Source: an uncultured Actinomycetes bacterium
Lineage (GTDB): Bacteria; Actinomycetota; Actinomycetes; Nanopelagicales; Nanopelagicaceae
NCBI GenBank assembly: GCA_903919375.1
Contig: CAIXHZ010000015.1
Span: forward strand, 1-53,566
Length of the DNA stretch: 53,566 nt
Reading direction: 5' to 3'
Below, one piece after another: positions 1-8,507 of the stretch (the first letter of the stretch is position 1; every line of letters begins with the position of its first letter). Both the position numbers and the translations under genes were made by a program. A model generated the notes under the pieces. That model worked only from the letters and a program-made list of their open reading frames with translations, was not told the origin of the DNA and made no database searches.

Positions 1-43
1 AGCCTACACCCCTGATAAAGCCACTGGGTGGTACTACTATTCA

Positions 44-1279
44 ATGACCACTTCAAATTTAGAATCTGTGATCCAGCAACTTAGAGACCAAGGAGCCCTC
101 GTGGAGAATCTCTCAGCCTTCAATAACCACCTGCCCGTCAAAGTTCGATTTGGCGAAGGTGTAGCTCAAACCCTGCCAGCGGTTGTGGCAGAACTCGGCG
201 CACGTAAGGTCTTCTTGATGGTCGATGAGGCGATTGAGAAATTCAATCCAGCCGCCAAGGAGTTGATCGATCTCTTGCAGGCATCACCAGCACTCACCTT
301 AACAATCTTTGAAAAGCCAGCTGGCGAACCCACTATCCAAATGGTCGATGATTCAACTGCTGCTTTTAAGGCAGCGGGCTCTGATATTTTAGTTGCGCTC
401 GGCGGTGGATCAGTCATCGATACCGCAAAAGCTGCCCGTCTCTGCGCACAACTCGGATGCACATTCCGCGAATTTCAATCGCAGGCCCCGGTCTATCCAG
501 TTCCCACCGTTCCATTGATCGCCATTCCAACTTCGGCAGGAACTGGATCTGAAGTTTCCGGCGGTTCAGTAATTTCCGATCCTGAAGCCGGTCGTAAAGC
601 AGGAATTGCCAATGGCAATCTTCGCGCCCATGTTGCACTCGTCGATCCAGTCCTTACCTATTCCATGCCACCATCGATGACTGCAAATACTGGCATCGAT
701 GCGCTTGCGCAGGCGATCGCCGGCATTATCGCCAAGTGCAGCACACCTATAGGTGATGCGATTGGTTATGAAGCGGTGCGCATGATGACTCCTGCGCTAG
801 TTGCGGCATATCAGGATGGAACAAATAAGCAAGCGCGCGCTGGCATGTCAGCGGGCAGCATGATGGCTGGCCTCACCATGAATATTTCTGATTGCACAGC
901 AGAGCATTCACTCGGTCAGGCGATCGGAGGGCTGAAGCATGTGCCCCACGGTCTGACCATTGGCTTGGTATTAGTCGAAACTCTTACACGTGAAGCACGC
1001 ATTGTTCCCGAGAAGATGGAACGTATTGCCGATGCTATGGGCGTGCCCCAAGATGGCACCACAGATGGCTCGCGTTGCATCAATGCAGTTCGCAAAATTT
1101 TGGCTGAACTCAACTTCCCAGTGCTCTCCAGTCTTGGCTTTACCGAGGCCGATCTCGACAATCTGGCAAATATCGCTCTTGAGGATTACTTCATCACTCA
1201 AGCGCCTAAGCCATGGAGTAAAGCTGAAGTCCTTGAGGCATTTACATCCGCACTTAAGTTGGAAACGCGTGCTGCTTAA
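44..1279 (+). CDS. Iron-containing alcohol dehydrogenase family protein
   Basis: A 411-residue group III (iron-type) dehydrogenase, which would reduce or oxidise an alcohol/aldehyde or maleylacetate-like substrate with NAD(P). The nucleotide-binding GGGSVID motif is at residues 120-126 and a TSAGTGSE stretch follows at 163-170. The metal site reads Asp219, Gln223, His288 and His302 (HVPHG). The second position is His in textbook members, so this protein belongs to a Gln-containing subgroup or has altered metal use. It heads a coupled plus-strand operon that continues into carotenoid-tailoring genes, with only 3 bases before the pirin gene. The substrate cannot be read from sequence. The family call is firm; any role in carotenoid end-group oxidation is inference. 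Confidence 0.85.
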   Translation: MTTSNLESVIQQLRDQGALVENLSAFNNHLPVKVRFGEGVAQTLPAVVAELGARKVFLMVDEAIEKFNPAAKELIDLLQASPALTLTIFEKPAGEPTIQMVDDSTAAFKAAGSDILVALGGGSVIDTAKAARLCAQLGCTFREFQSQAPVYPVPTVPLIAIPTSAGTGSEVSGGSVISDPEAGRKAGIANGNLRAHVALVDPVLTYSMPPSMTANTGIDALAQAIAGIIAKCSTPIGDAIGYEAVRMMTPALVAAYQDGTNKQARAGMSAGSMMAGLTMNISDCTAEHSLGQAIGGLKHVPHGLTIGLVLVETLTREARIVPEKMERIADAMGVPQDGTTDGSRCINAVRKILAELNFPVLSSLGFTEADLDNLANIALEDYFITQAPKPWSKAEVLEAFTSALKLETRAA

Positions 1280-1282
1280 TAT

Positions 1283-2185
1283 ATGCCCGCTGAATTAACA
1301 CTTGCGCCGCGAAAAGTTCAACTCACTACCCGATCTGGCGTTGAAATTTCCCGACTTCTTCCCCACCAAGCTTTGCGCGCAATCGGCGCTTGGGTCTTTC
1401 TCGATTATTACGGCCCCACCGATCAGGACGAAGCAATGAGCGTCGGTGCCCATCCACATGTGGGATTGCAAACTGTCAGTTGGTTATTTTCAGGAGAAAT
1501 TGAACATCGTGACTCACTAGAAAGTACTCAACTCATCTCCCCTGGTGAATTGAACTTAATGACCGCTGGCACCGGCATTGCGCATTCAGAGATTTCTACG
1601 GGCTCCGCCCCGCTATTGCATGGTGTTCAACTCTGGACCGTCCTTCCCGAAAGCGCCCGACACTTGCCACCACACTTCGAGCACTTCAACACAATTCCGA
1701 ACTTCGAACATAACAATCTCTCAGTTCGCCTCTTTATGGGCACACTCGGTGGTCATGAATCGCCGGCTACTCGCTTTTCTGAACTCGTGGGTGCGGAAAT
1801 GTCGATTGCCGAAAATTCTTCCTCAACTCTCGAACTCAACCCTGATTATGAATATGGCGTGCTCAACATTAAGGGCGACCTTGCCATAAACGGTGCGGAG
1901 GTTCCGGAAGGTCATTTGCACTATCTCCCTACTGGAGCCAAATCACTAGAGGCGCGATCCACAACCGGCGCACGTTGGATTTTCTTAGGCGGAAAACCTT
2001 TTACCGAAAAGATTGTGATGTGGTGGAATTTCATCGGTCGTTCGCATGAGGAAATTCAAGAGATGCGCGATGATTGGAATTCAAATAGCTCGTGCATTCC
2101 AGCCTTTTCCGATCTCATTAACCAACGAATCCCAGCCCCGGAAATGCCACACCTCCACCTTTCTCCTCGGAGTCTGCAGCGATGA
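1283..2185 (+). CDS. Pirin family protein
   Basis: A 300-residue bicupin of the pirin family. The N-terminal cupin carries the expected metal ligands: His57 and His59 (AHPHVGLQT), His101 and Glu103 (GIAHSEIS). Some bacterial pirins have quercetin dioxygenase activity and others act as redox-sensing partners; which applies here is unknown. The start lies 3 bases after the dehydrogenase stop, and the stop overlaps the next ATG by 4 bases (ATGA), so the gene is translationally coupled on both sides. Its position inside a carotenoid operon suggests oxidative chemistry or oxygen sensing, but that is inference. Confidence 0.88.
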   Translation: MPAELTLAPRKVQLTTRSGVEISRLLPHQALRAIGAWVFLDYYGPTDQDEAMSVGAHPHVGLQTVSWLFSGEIEHRDSLESTQLISPGELNLMTAGTGIAHSEISTGSAPLLHGVQLWTVLPESARHLPPHFEHFNTIPNFEHNNLSVRLFMGTLGGHESPATRFSELVGAEMSIAENSSSTLELNPDYEYGVLNIKGDLAINGAEVPEGHLHYLPTGAKSLEARSTTGARWIFLGGKPFTEKIVMWWNFIGRSHEEIQEMRDDWNSNSSCIPAFSDLINQRIPAPEMPHLHLSPRSLQR

Positions 2186-2967
2186 GTATCTACGTGGAGC
2201 GCACAGGCACAGGCGACCCGCTACTTCTAATTCATGGCATGGGTTCAGCGGCAACAACGTGGCGACCACTAACACCATATCTTCGAAACGCATTTGAGGT
2301 ACTTGCCGTCGATCTGCCCGGCCATGGCCATACGCCGCTCGATCCCCACCAGGCCATGGATCCGGTATCACTTGCCGAATTGGTGTTGCGTACTCTCGAT
2401 GAATTAAATATTGACCAAGTGCATGTTGTAGGAAATTCGCTCGGCGGTTGGATTGCGATGGAAATTGCTGCCGCCCATCCGGATCGCGTTCGTTCACTGA
2501 CCGCTCTTGCCCCCGCTGGTTTATGGCTTACTCCTTATACCTCTCGCATCCCTGGTAGCGCCCCCACCCGTTTTCTGGCGCGTGGATCGGTAGCACTCGC
2601 TCCATCACTACTTAAGAAGGAGTGGGCGCGCAAAATTGGATTCAGCGCCGTCTCTCCCAAATGGCGCGATCTCGATTTTCAAACATGCTTAGATGCAGCA
2701 ACGGCGATGGGAACTTCTTCGGGATACTTCCCAGCTTGGGATGGACTCTTACTGAAACGTTTTGATAAAGAAATTTCGTCCCATGTTCCGACGACGATTA
2801 TTTTTGGCGATAGCGATAACACTCTTCCGGTGCGCACATGCCAAGAGCGTTCACTTGCGCCAGCTCATGCCAAGTGGATCGTGCTCTCTGAATCAGGGCA
2901 TGCACCCATGTGGGATCACCCGGTCGAAGTTGCGCAAGAGATCATTTCAACCGCAGGTCTGAAATGA
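2182..2967 (+). CDS. Alpha/beta hydrolase
   Basis: A 261-residue single-domain alpha/beta hydrolase. It has an oxyanion loop LLIHGMG (residues 15-21), a nucleophile elbow GNSLGG with Ser86, an acid at Asp210 or Asp212 (FGDSD) and the catalytic His240 (SGH). No signal peptide is apparent, so it is likely cytoplasmic. It overlaps the pirin gene and the next gene by 4 bases each. The substrate is unknown. An ester or acyl-transfer role on a carotenoid or its glycoside is possible from context only. Confidence 0.85.
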   Translation: MSIYVERTGTGDPLLLIHGMGSAATTWRPLTPYLRNAFEVLAVDLPGHGHTPLDPHQAMDPVSLAELVLRTLDELNIDQVHVVGNSLGGWIAMEIAAAHPDRVRSLTALAPAGLWLTPYTSRIPGSAPTRFLARGSVALAPSLLKKEWARKIGFSAVSPKWRDLDFQTCLDAATAMGTSSGYFPAWDGLLLKRFDKEISSHVPTTIIFGDSDNTLPVRTCQERSLAPAHAKWIVLSESGHAPMWDHPVEVAQEIISTAGLK

Positions 2968-3671
2968 GTGTCACACTCTTTTATTCGTGGGAGATTAAAC
3001 GCAGCTCAATACCACTTGCGCTCTGGCATATGGCAGTAGATCGAATTTCTCTCAAGCGAAATCCCCAAATCACATTCTTCAAATCGCTCGGAACAGGTCG
3101 AGGCGAAACGTTCACGCCATCTGATGCTGATGCCACAAGGTGGGCACTTCTCGTAGTTCTCGAAGAATCAGCAGTGGAAGAATTTCATAATTCTGCGCTG
3201 ATCAACAGTTGGAGATCCTTCGCTGTGCACGAATATCGCGCAACCCTTGCACCGATTGCATCACATGGAGAATGGAGTAAGACCGAACCATTCTCTCCCT
3301 CCGCCCCTGCGGACTGGAGTGGCAAGGTTGCTGCAATTACTCGCGCCCGAATCAAACCTCGAATGAATGCAATTTTCTGGCGCAGCGTCCCGGAAGTTAA
3401 TGAAAGCCTTCATGCTGCTCCTGGTTTAATCACAGCGCTCGGCATTGGTGAGGCACCGATTGGGCTCCAGGGCACCTTCTCGATCTGGGAGAGCGCTTCG
3501 GCGCTGCGAGATTTTGCCTACCGTGGTCAGGCTCACCAACGCGTTATCGCCAGAACCCAAGAATTAGGCTGGTACTCCGAAGAACTCTTCGCGCGATTTG
3601 CTCTTATCGAGGAGCGAGGCAGAATTAGCACATGTCCATCCGCAGCTACCAACCCCGACGACGGGATTTAG
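2964..3671 (+). CDS. crtA: Spheroidene monooxygenase (CrtA)-like protein
   Basis: A 235-residue protein resembling CrtA, the oxygen-dependent enzyme that introduces a keto group at C-2 of acyclic carotenoids. Recognisable family features are FKSLGTGRG near residue 40, ITRARI in the middle, GIGEAPIGLQGTFSIWE and FAYRGQAH, and the closing GWYSEELFARF. The chosen ATG overlaps the previous stop as ATGA; an upstream in-frame ATG at 2910 would lie inside the hydrolase gene and is rejected. The gene sits between a hydrolase and cruF, which fits a carotenoid end-group role. The exact position oxidised cannot be told from sequence. Confidence 0.78.
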   Translation: MSVTLFYSWEIKRSSIPLALWHMAVDRISLKRNPQITFFKSLGTGRGETFTPSDADATRWALLVVLEESAVEEFHNSALINSWRSFAVHEYRATLAPIASHGEWSKTEPFSPSAPADWSGKVAAITRARIKPRMNAIFWRSVPEVNESLHAAPGLITALGIGEAPIGLQGTFSIWESASALRDFAYRGQAHQRVIARTQELGWYSEELFARFALIEERGRISTCPSAATNPDDGI

Positions 3672-4441
3672 CAAGCGCCGGACGCAATCGAATACTTCTC
3701 GCTCTCTTGGTAATAACGATTGCTCTCCAGATGTCTTATCCGCTGATACATGGAAATGCCCTGACCGAAGTCACCATCTTCACCGTGATCTTTGGTGCAG
3801 CAACTGCGCTATTTCACGCGCTCACCGCATATGGTATTCGCTACTTTTTTACCTATCTCGTTATTACATTCAGTTTTTCTATGGGTATAGAAGAACTTGG
3901 ACTTCATACCGGTTGGCCATTTGGTCAATATCACTATAGCCACTCTCTCGGAGTACACCTCTGGGGAATGCCACTACTCGTTCCGTTCGCTTGGATCATG
4001 TTGGCCCATCCAGTATTAGTTGCCGCCCGGCGGTTCTGTACTTTCTGGACTTTTCTTTATGGTGGCTTAGGACTCATGGCATGGGATCTATTTTTAGATC
4101 CGCAGATGGTCGAAGCTGGTCGGTGGAGTTGGAGCAATGCATCACCTCACGTCCCCTTTCAACCTGAAATCCCGCTCTCCAATACCTTTGGCTGGCTGTT
4201 GGCGGGAATCGCGCTGATGGCTCTTCTTAACCTCACTCTTCCTAAGAGTCGACTGAAGCTTGGTCTCTCATCCCAAGCGATTGATATCTTTATCGGCTGG
4301 ACGCTCTTCGCCGGCGTCATCGGTAACCTCTTCTTCTTCCACCGTCCCGGTGTCGCAATATTCAGTGGATTTATTTTCGCACTCGTCTTCATTCCTTATT
4401 TTCTCTCCGACGCACTTGGCCGCCCAGATAACGCCGCATGA
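3632..4441 (+). CDS. cruF: Carotenoid 1',2'-hydratase, CruF family
   Basis: A 269-residue polytopic membrane protein with about seven hydrophobic segments. It matches the CruF/DUF422 family, which adds water to the psi end of acyclic carotenoids. Signature stretches include EELGLHTGWPFGQYHY (around residues 88-103), LWGMPLLVPFAW and AWDLFLDPQMV. The start overlaps the crtA stop by 40 bases; GGAG/GAGG at 3611-3618 can serve as ribosome-binding site. The stop overlaps the next gene by ATGA. In cyanobacteria cruF pairs with the glycosyltransferase cruG, which parallels the downstream GT2 gene here. Confidence 0.82.
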   Translation: MSIRSYQPRRRDLASAGRNRILLALLVITIALQMSYPLIHGNALTEVTIFTVIFGAATALFHALTAYGIRYFFTYLVITFSFSMGIEELGLHTGWPFGQYHYSHSLGVHLWGMPLLVPFAWIMLAHPVLVAARRFCTFWTFLYGGLGLMAWDLFLDPQMVEAGRWSWSNASPHVPFQPEIPLSNTFGWLLAGIALMALLNLTLPKSRLKLGLSSQAIDIFIGWTLFAGVIGNLFFFHRPGVAIFSGFIFALVFIPYFLSDALGRPDNAA

Positions 4442-5520
4442 TTTCTCATATTCTGGCCATTGCTGCTCTCGCACAATGTGCTATCAATTACTTCGCACTT
4501 CGAATCGTGCATCCCGATCAGAGCGCCATAGTTTCTGAAGCAGTATCCATATTGATTCCGATGCGTAATGAAGAGAAGAATGTTGTCGGAGTGCTCGATT
4601 CAGTTAAAGCGCAATCAGGATTAGAACAAAGCTCAATCAATGTACTTGAAGATAATTCCACCGATGTCACTGCCCCATTATTAGATAAGTATGCAGACTC
4701 AATAAAGATTGAAAGCGGCGCAGAATTGCCTGCAGGCTGGCTCGGCAAGAACTTTGCATTACATCAACTCACCTCCTTGCCCTCGGTTCGGAGCGCCGAG
4801 TATTTGGTATTTCTCGATGCTGACCTACGCATTGCGCCCACCGCGATTGCATCTGCAGTTGAATTGATGAAGAGGTTGAATTGGGATTTCATCTCTCCCT
4901 ATCCACGAGAATTGGCCGAAACCTTCACCGAGCGACTCATCCAACCGCTCTTGCAATGGTCGTGGCTTGCCAGCGTTCCCCTTCGTAGAGCAGAACGAGG
5001 AAAGCGTAAATCCATGGTTATCGCTAATGGCCAATTCTTCATTGTAAAACGATCGGCTTACGACGCTATCGGCGGCCATGAGTGCATTAAGGGTGAAGTT
5101 CTCGATGATCTTCAATTGGCACGCACCTTGGTGGGCGCCGGATATATCGGCGGCGTCGCCGATGGTAGCCAGATCGCTTCCTGTCGAATGTACAACTCCC
5201 ACAGCGAATTAGTCTCGGGCTATACCAAATCTCTATGGAAAGCTTTTGGTGGGCCAGTAGGCGCAGTGGCTACATCTGCAATCCTCTTTCTAGTTGGACC
5301 TTGGCTTTTGATTGAATTATTGAGAGGAGCTGCTTCTGCTGGGATCTATTTCGGTGCCATCATCATCTCGCGAGTCATTACTGCCAAGCGAGTGCGCACT
5401 CCTCTGTGGGAAGCGATCTTGCACCCACTGGGCATCACTTTCCTTCTCTACTTAATTGCGCTTTCTTGGATTCGAAAAAATCGAGGCACGCTCTCGTGGA
5501 AAGATCGTGTGATCTCATGA
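4438..5520 (+). CDS. Carotenoid-associated family 2 glycosyltransferase (CruG/CruC-like)
   Basis: A 360-residue membrane-anchored GT2 enzyme. There is an N-terminal hydrophobic anchor, a nucleotide-sugar fold starting VSILIPMRNEE (residues 36-46), a DxD motif at Asp127-Asp129 (LDAD), the GWLGKN motif near residue 100 common in carotenoid glycosyltransferases, and hydrophobic segments after about residue 275. It overlaps cruF and the CrtD-like gene by 4 bases each. By analogy with cruF-cruG it probably glycosylates the hydroxyl that CruF creates. Sugar donor and acceptor are not visible in the sequence. Confidence 0.8.
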   Translation: MISHILAIAALAQCAINYFALRIVHPDQSAIVSEAVSILIPMRNEEKNVVGVLDSVKAQSGLEQSSINVLEDNSTDVTAPLLDKYADSIKIESGAELPAGWLGKNFALHQLTSLPSVRSAEYLVFLDADLRIAPTAIASAVELMKRLNWDFISPYPRELAETFTERLIQPLLQWSWLASVPLRRAERGKRKSMVIANGQFFIVKRSAYDAIGGHECIKGEVLDDLQLARTLVGAGYIGGVADGSQIASCRMYNSHSELVSGYTKSLWKAFGGPVGAVATSAILFLVGPWLLIELLRGAASAGIYFGAIIISRVITAKRVRTPLWEAILHPLGITFLLYLIALSWIRKNRGTLSWKDRVIS

Positions 5521-7028
5521 CCTCGCAGAAGAAAATTATTGTCATTGGCGCCGGTATGGGCGGCTTGGCAGTCGCAGCCCGGCTGGCTAAAGCGGGAAAT
5601 CACGTGGAGATATTTGAAGCATCCAGCCAGACTGGCGGCAAGTGTCGAACCGAATGGATCGGTGACTATGCCTTTGATACTGGACCGTCACTGCTTACCT
5701 TGCCTGCGGTCTATCGAGATCTCTTTATCAAGACCGGCAAACGGATTGAACATATTCTTAAACTCAACCCAGTAGATCCTGCCTTTGATTATCACTTCTC
5801 CGATGGTGCCCGCCTCACCTTTGCCAATCTCTCTATCGCAAAAATCTGCGAAGAGATCGATCGCACTTTAGGTAAGAAGGCTGGCGATGAGTGGCACCAT
5901 CTCATGCAGCGAGCCGAACGGATGTGGGATGTTTCGCGTGGACCGTTCTTGGAGTCCGAGATGCCATCGATCCTCTCGCTCTTGCGCGGTAAAGGCGCGC
6001 TCGCGAATTTGCGCACGATTGCGCCACTGACATCACTGCGCCGTTACACAGCAAAGTGCTCCACCGATAAGCATTTAGCGCAGATCATTGATCGCTATGC
6101 CACATACACCGGCTCTGACCCGCGCAAAGTACCTGCTGTGCTTCTCACTATTGCTTTCATGGAGAGCACCTTTGGTGCCTGGCATATCGAAGGTGGCATC
6201 GGTCAATTAGCTGTGGCCCTTGAAGAGCGAGTACGCGATTTAGGCGTCACGATCCATCTCAATACCGAAATTTCCGAGATCACCCACAATAAGGTCGCTG
6301 CAACTGGCGTCACCACAACGGCGGGAAGGCACTTCCCGGCCGATATCGTGGTAGCTAATGCCGATGCCGAACTTGTTTATCACTCCTTACTCCCCAAAGA
6401 TCTAGCGGTCACGAAGCCAGAGCGAAAGAAATTGAAGCGAGCGGATAAATCTCTTGCGGGCTTCTCCCTTCTTCTCGGTCTAGACAATACTAAGATCGAT
6501 GGCCAGATTCCTCGCCTTAACCATCACAACGTCTATTTCCCTGAGAATTACGATCAGGAATTTGATGACATTTTTGCGAAGAAGATTCCTGTCTCAGACC
6601 CAACGATTTATATTTGCGCTCCAATCGATCCAACCATGGTGCGCGGAGAGAATAAAGAGGCGTGGTTCGTCCTAGTCAATGCACCTCGACATGAGCCAGG
6701 TAGTGGCTATGACTGGAGTTCTGGCGCAGAAGATTATGCAAAGAAAATTATTCAGAAGTTAGATCTGCTTGGCCTTCGAGTATCGGAGCGCTTGGATCTG
6801 ATGGAGATTCGCACCCCACTCGATCTACAAAATTTAGTGATGGCACCAGGCGGCTCAATTTATGGAACCTCTAGCAACTCGGCGCGATCGGCTTTTCTGC
6901 GCGCCGCTAATCGATCACCGCTGAAAAATCTCTATTGCGTCGGTGGTTCTGCCCATCCAGGAGGTGGATTGCCACTAGTTGGTATGAGCGCTGAACTCGT
7001 TAGCGAAGCGATAGCCTCCGGTAAGTAA
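5517..7028 (+). CDS. CrtD/CrtI-like carotenoid desaturase
   Basis: A 503-residue FAD-dependent amine-oxidase-fold protein. The dinucleotide motif G11-A-G13-M-G-G16 is followed by Glu34 for the ribose, and the C-terminal FAD region reads GGSAHPGGGLPLVGMSAE. It differs from the second desaturase (9584-11065), which carries the usual CrtI C-terminus, so it is more likely a C-3,4 desaturase (CrtD type) acting after CruF. The ATG at 5517 overlaps the glycosyltransferase stop (ATGA); an in-frame ATG at 5406 would run through that gene and is rejected. The 3' end overlaps the convergent CDP-alcohol transferase by 29 bases. Confidence 0.82.
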   Translation: MTSQKKIIVIGAGMGGLAVAARLAKAGNHVEIFEASSQTGGKCRTEWIGDYAFDTGPSLLTLPAVYRDLFIKTGKRIEHILKLNPVDPAFDYHFSDGARLTFANLSIAKICEEIDRTLGKKAGDEWHHLMQRAERMWDVSRGPFLESEMPSILSLLRGKGALANLRTIAPLTSLRRYTAKCSTDKHLAQIIDRYATYTGSDPRKVPAVLLTIAFMESTFGAWHIEGGIGQLAVALEERVRDLGVTIHLNTEISEITHNKVAATGVTTTAGRHFPADIVVANADAELVYHSLLPKDLAVTKPERKKLKRADKSLAGFSLLLGLDNTKIDGQIPRLNHHNVYFPENYDQEFDDIFAKKIPVSDPTIYICAPIDPTMVRGENKEAWFVLVNAPRHEPGSGYDWSSGAEDYAKKIIQKLDLLGLRVSERLDLMEIRTPLDLQNLVMAPGGSIYGTSSNSARSAFLRAANRSPLKNLYCVGGSAHPGGGLPLVGMSAELVSEAIASGK

Positions 7029-7623
7029 CGCTGGCAATGCGTACAAAAGAGAAGGTCTGCATTATTAGCCAGACCCAAGCAACTACGGCAATACAGCTAA
7101 TATTTAAGTTATAGCCCACGAGTGCGATAAAGAAGAGTGATGCGCGAACGGGGCGTTCAGCGATAGTCACTACTCCTATTTCTCGTAGCCCCAATCCACC
7201 GGCTCGGGCGCGCACATATTCCTGTGAATGTGCGGCAATCCAGGCGCCTGCGACTACTGCAAGGGGAGCGCCAATGCGAGTGAAGGCAATCAGCCAAGCA
7301 AATTCGGTAATGCGATCAGAAACTGAATCAATGATTGCCCCTCGCTTGGATGTTGCTCGACCATAAATTGCGAGCGAACCATCGAGCCCATCGCCCAAGA
7401 GTGAGAGCACAAGCAGAGCGATCGCCCAGGAGCTACGCGCCATGGGAATAGTAAGGAGGCCAGCAATTACACCCGAGGCGGTAAGGATATTGGGAGAGAT
7501 GCGAAGTGCGTGAAGTGCTTTCGCCACTCGATAAGAAATCCAGAGCCAACCTCGAACTACGCCAGAGATCTCGGCTCCCCCATGAAGATCGCTCCAAGAG
7601 GTAGTGAACTCGTTCTCAGTCAT
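7000..7623 (-). CDS. CDP-alcohol phosphatidyltransferase family protein
   Basis: A 207-residue membrane enzyme expected to swap CMP on a CDP-linked lipid for an alcohol in phospholipid synthesis. The signature is nearly complete: Asp78, Asp81, Gly82, Ala85, Gly95, Asp99 and Asp103 lie at canonical spacing. The position normally occupied by Arg right after the Ala is Ile86. Several hydrophobic helices surround it. The ATG at 7623 overlaps the metF stop by 4 bases and is preferred to a longer frame inside metF. Whether it makes phosphatidylinositol phosphate, phosphatidylglycerol phosphate or another lipid is undecided. Confidence 0.82.
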   Translation of the reverse strand: MTENEFTTSWSDLHGGAEISGVVRGWLWISYRVAKALHALRISPNILTASGVIAGLLTIPMARSSWAIALLVLSLLGDGLDGSLAIYGRATSKRGAIIDSVSDRITEFAWLIAFTRIGAPLAVVAGAWIAAHSQEYVRARAGGLGLREIGVVTIAERPVRASLFFIALVGYNLNISCIAVVAWVWLIMQTFSFVRIASVTYRRLSLR

Positions 7624-8483
7624 CGGCGATCGAGCCCCAGATTTGCTGCGATATCGACCGTGGCATGCGAAGCATTCATAGTGTAGAAATGTAAGCCTGG
7701 AACTTCGGCAGCAATGAGCTCTTCGCATAATTTCGTCGCGAGCTCTACTCCAAGTTTTTTCACATCATCGGGGCTCTCTGCAACTGCGTTAAATTGCGAG
7801 ACCATCGCGGCGGGAAGTTCGACGCCACTTAACTCCGACATTCGATGAAGTTGCTTCACATTTGTCACCGGAAGGATTCCAGCGATGATCGGAAGGTTCG
7901 AGCCTCGAGCCGCTAATTTATCGCGTAGCGCGATCCAGTGGCTTGCCTCAAAGAAGAATTGTGTCGTTGCAAAAGTTGCACCCAGTTCTTCTTTACGTAG
8001 TAAGACATCGACATCGCGGGCAAAATCCCCACTACTTGCCGGATGACCATCCGGGAAGGCTGCTACGCCAACCCTAAAGCCGCCCCGCGCAATCGCCAGT
8101 TCGACTAACTGGTCGGCATGATCAAAGCCACCAGGAGTTGTCTGCCAGGGTGCCGATGGCCCACCTACGGGATCGCCACGAAGTGCCAAAATGCTGGAAA
8201 TTCCGGCGCCTTGATATTGATTCAAAATCTCCGCGAGCTCCTCGCGAGTAGATCCCACGCATGTGAGGTGGGCGACAGTACTAATGCCAGTGTGGTCAGT
8301 AATCTCTTTAGTGATCCGCACAGTTCGATCGCGCGTGCTCCCACCTGCGCCGTAGGTCACAGAAATAAAGTCTGGTCGCAGGTGCGCAAGTTCGGACATT
8401 GCATCCCACAGCCGCTCTTCCCCGGCAGCATCCTTCGGCGGGAAGAACTCAACCGAGAAGGTAGGGAGAGGTGTCGTTGCCAT
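7620..8483 (-). CDS. metF: 5,10-methylenetetrahydrofolate reductase
   Basis: A 287-residue MetF, the FAD enzyme that makes 5-methyltetrahydrofolate for methionine synthesis. Typical landmarks are FSVEFFPPK at residues 9-17, SVTYGAGGS near 43, HLTCVG, ALRGDP near residue 106, FPDGHP and TQFFFEA. The length is normal for a bacterial MetF. It is the first gene of a two-gene minus-strand unit, coupled by ATGA to the CDP-alcohol transferase. Its start faces crtE across only 24 bases, with an overlapping pair of -10 boxes, so it is probably translated from a near-leaderless message. Confidence 0.95.
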   Translation of the reverse strand: MATTPLPTFSVEFFPPKDAAGEERLWDAMSELAHLRPDFISVTYGAGGSTRDRTVRITKEITDHTGISTVAHLTCVGSTREELAEILNQYQGAGISSILALRGDPVGGPSAPWQTTPGGFDHADQLVELAIARGGFRVGVAAFPDGHPASSGDFARDVDVLLRKEELGATFATTQFFFEASHWIALRDKLAARGSNLPIIAGILPVTNVKQLHRMSELSGVELPAAMVSQFNAVAESPDDVKKLGVELATKLCEELIAAEVPGLHFYTMNASHATVDIAANLGLDRR

Positions 8484-8507
8484 AGCGATGCAGGCTACCC
8501 TTCTCTC
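8484..8507. promoter_or_regulatory. Overlapping divergent promoters of metF and crtE
   Basis: The whole gap between the two start codons is 24 bases. On plus, TACCCT at 8496-8501 is followed by 6 bases and the GTG of crtE. On minus, TAGCCT at 8492-8497 is followed by 8 bases and the ATG of metF. Both match the TAnnnT -10 form and share the TA at 8496-8497. No Shine-Dalgarno sequence fits in the gap, so both messages would be leaderless or nearly so. The two promoters cannot be occupied together. The promoter call is inference from position and pattern. Confidence 0.65.

Noticed and set aside
5406-5516. Upstream ATG for the CrtD-like gene
   Set aside because: Lies inside the glycosyltransferase gene; the ATGA overlap at 5517 and the FAD motif position favour the later start.
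8118-8507. N-terminal extension of crtE running antisense through metF
   Set aside because: The added residues are a shadow of metF; GTG 8508 has a well-placed -10 box.
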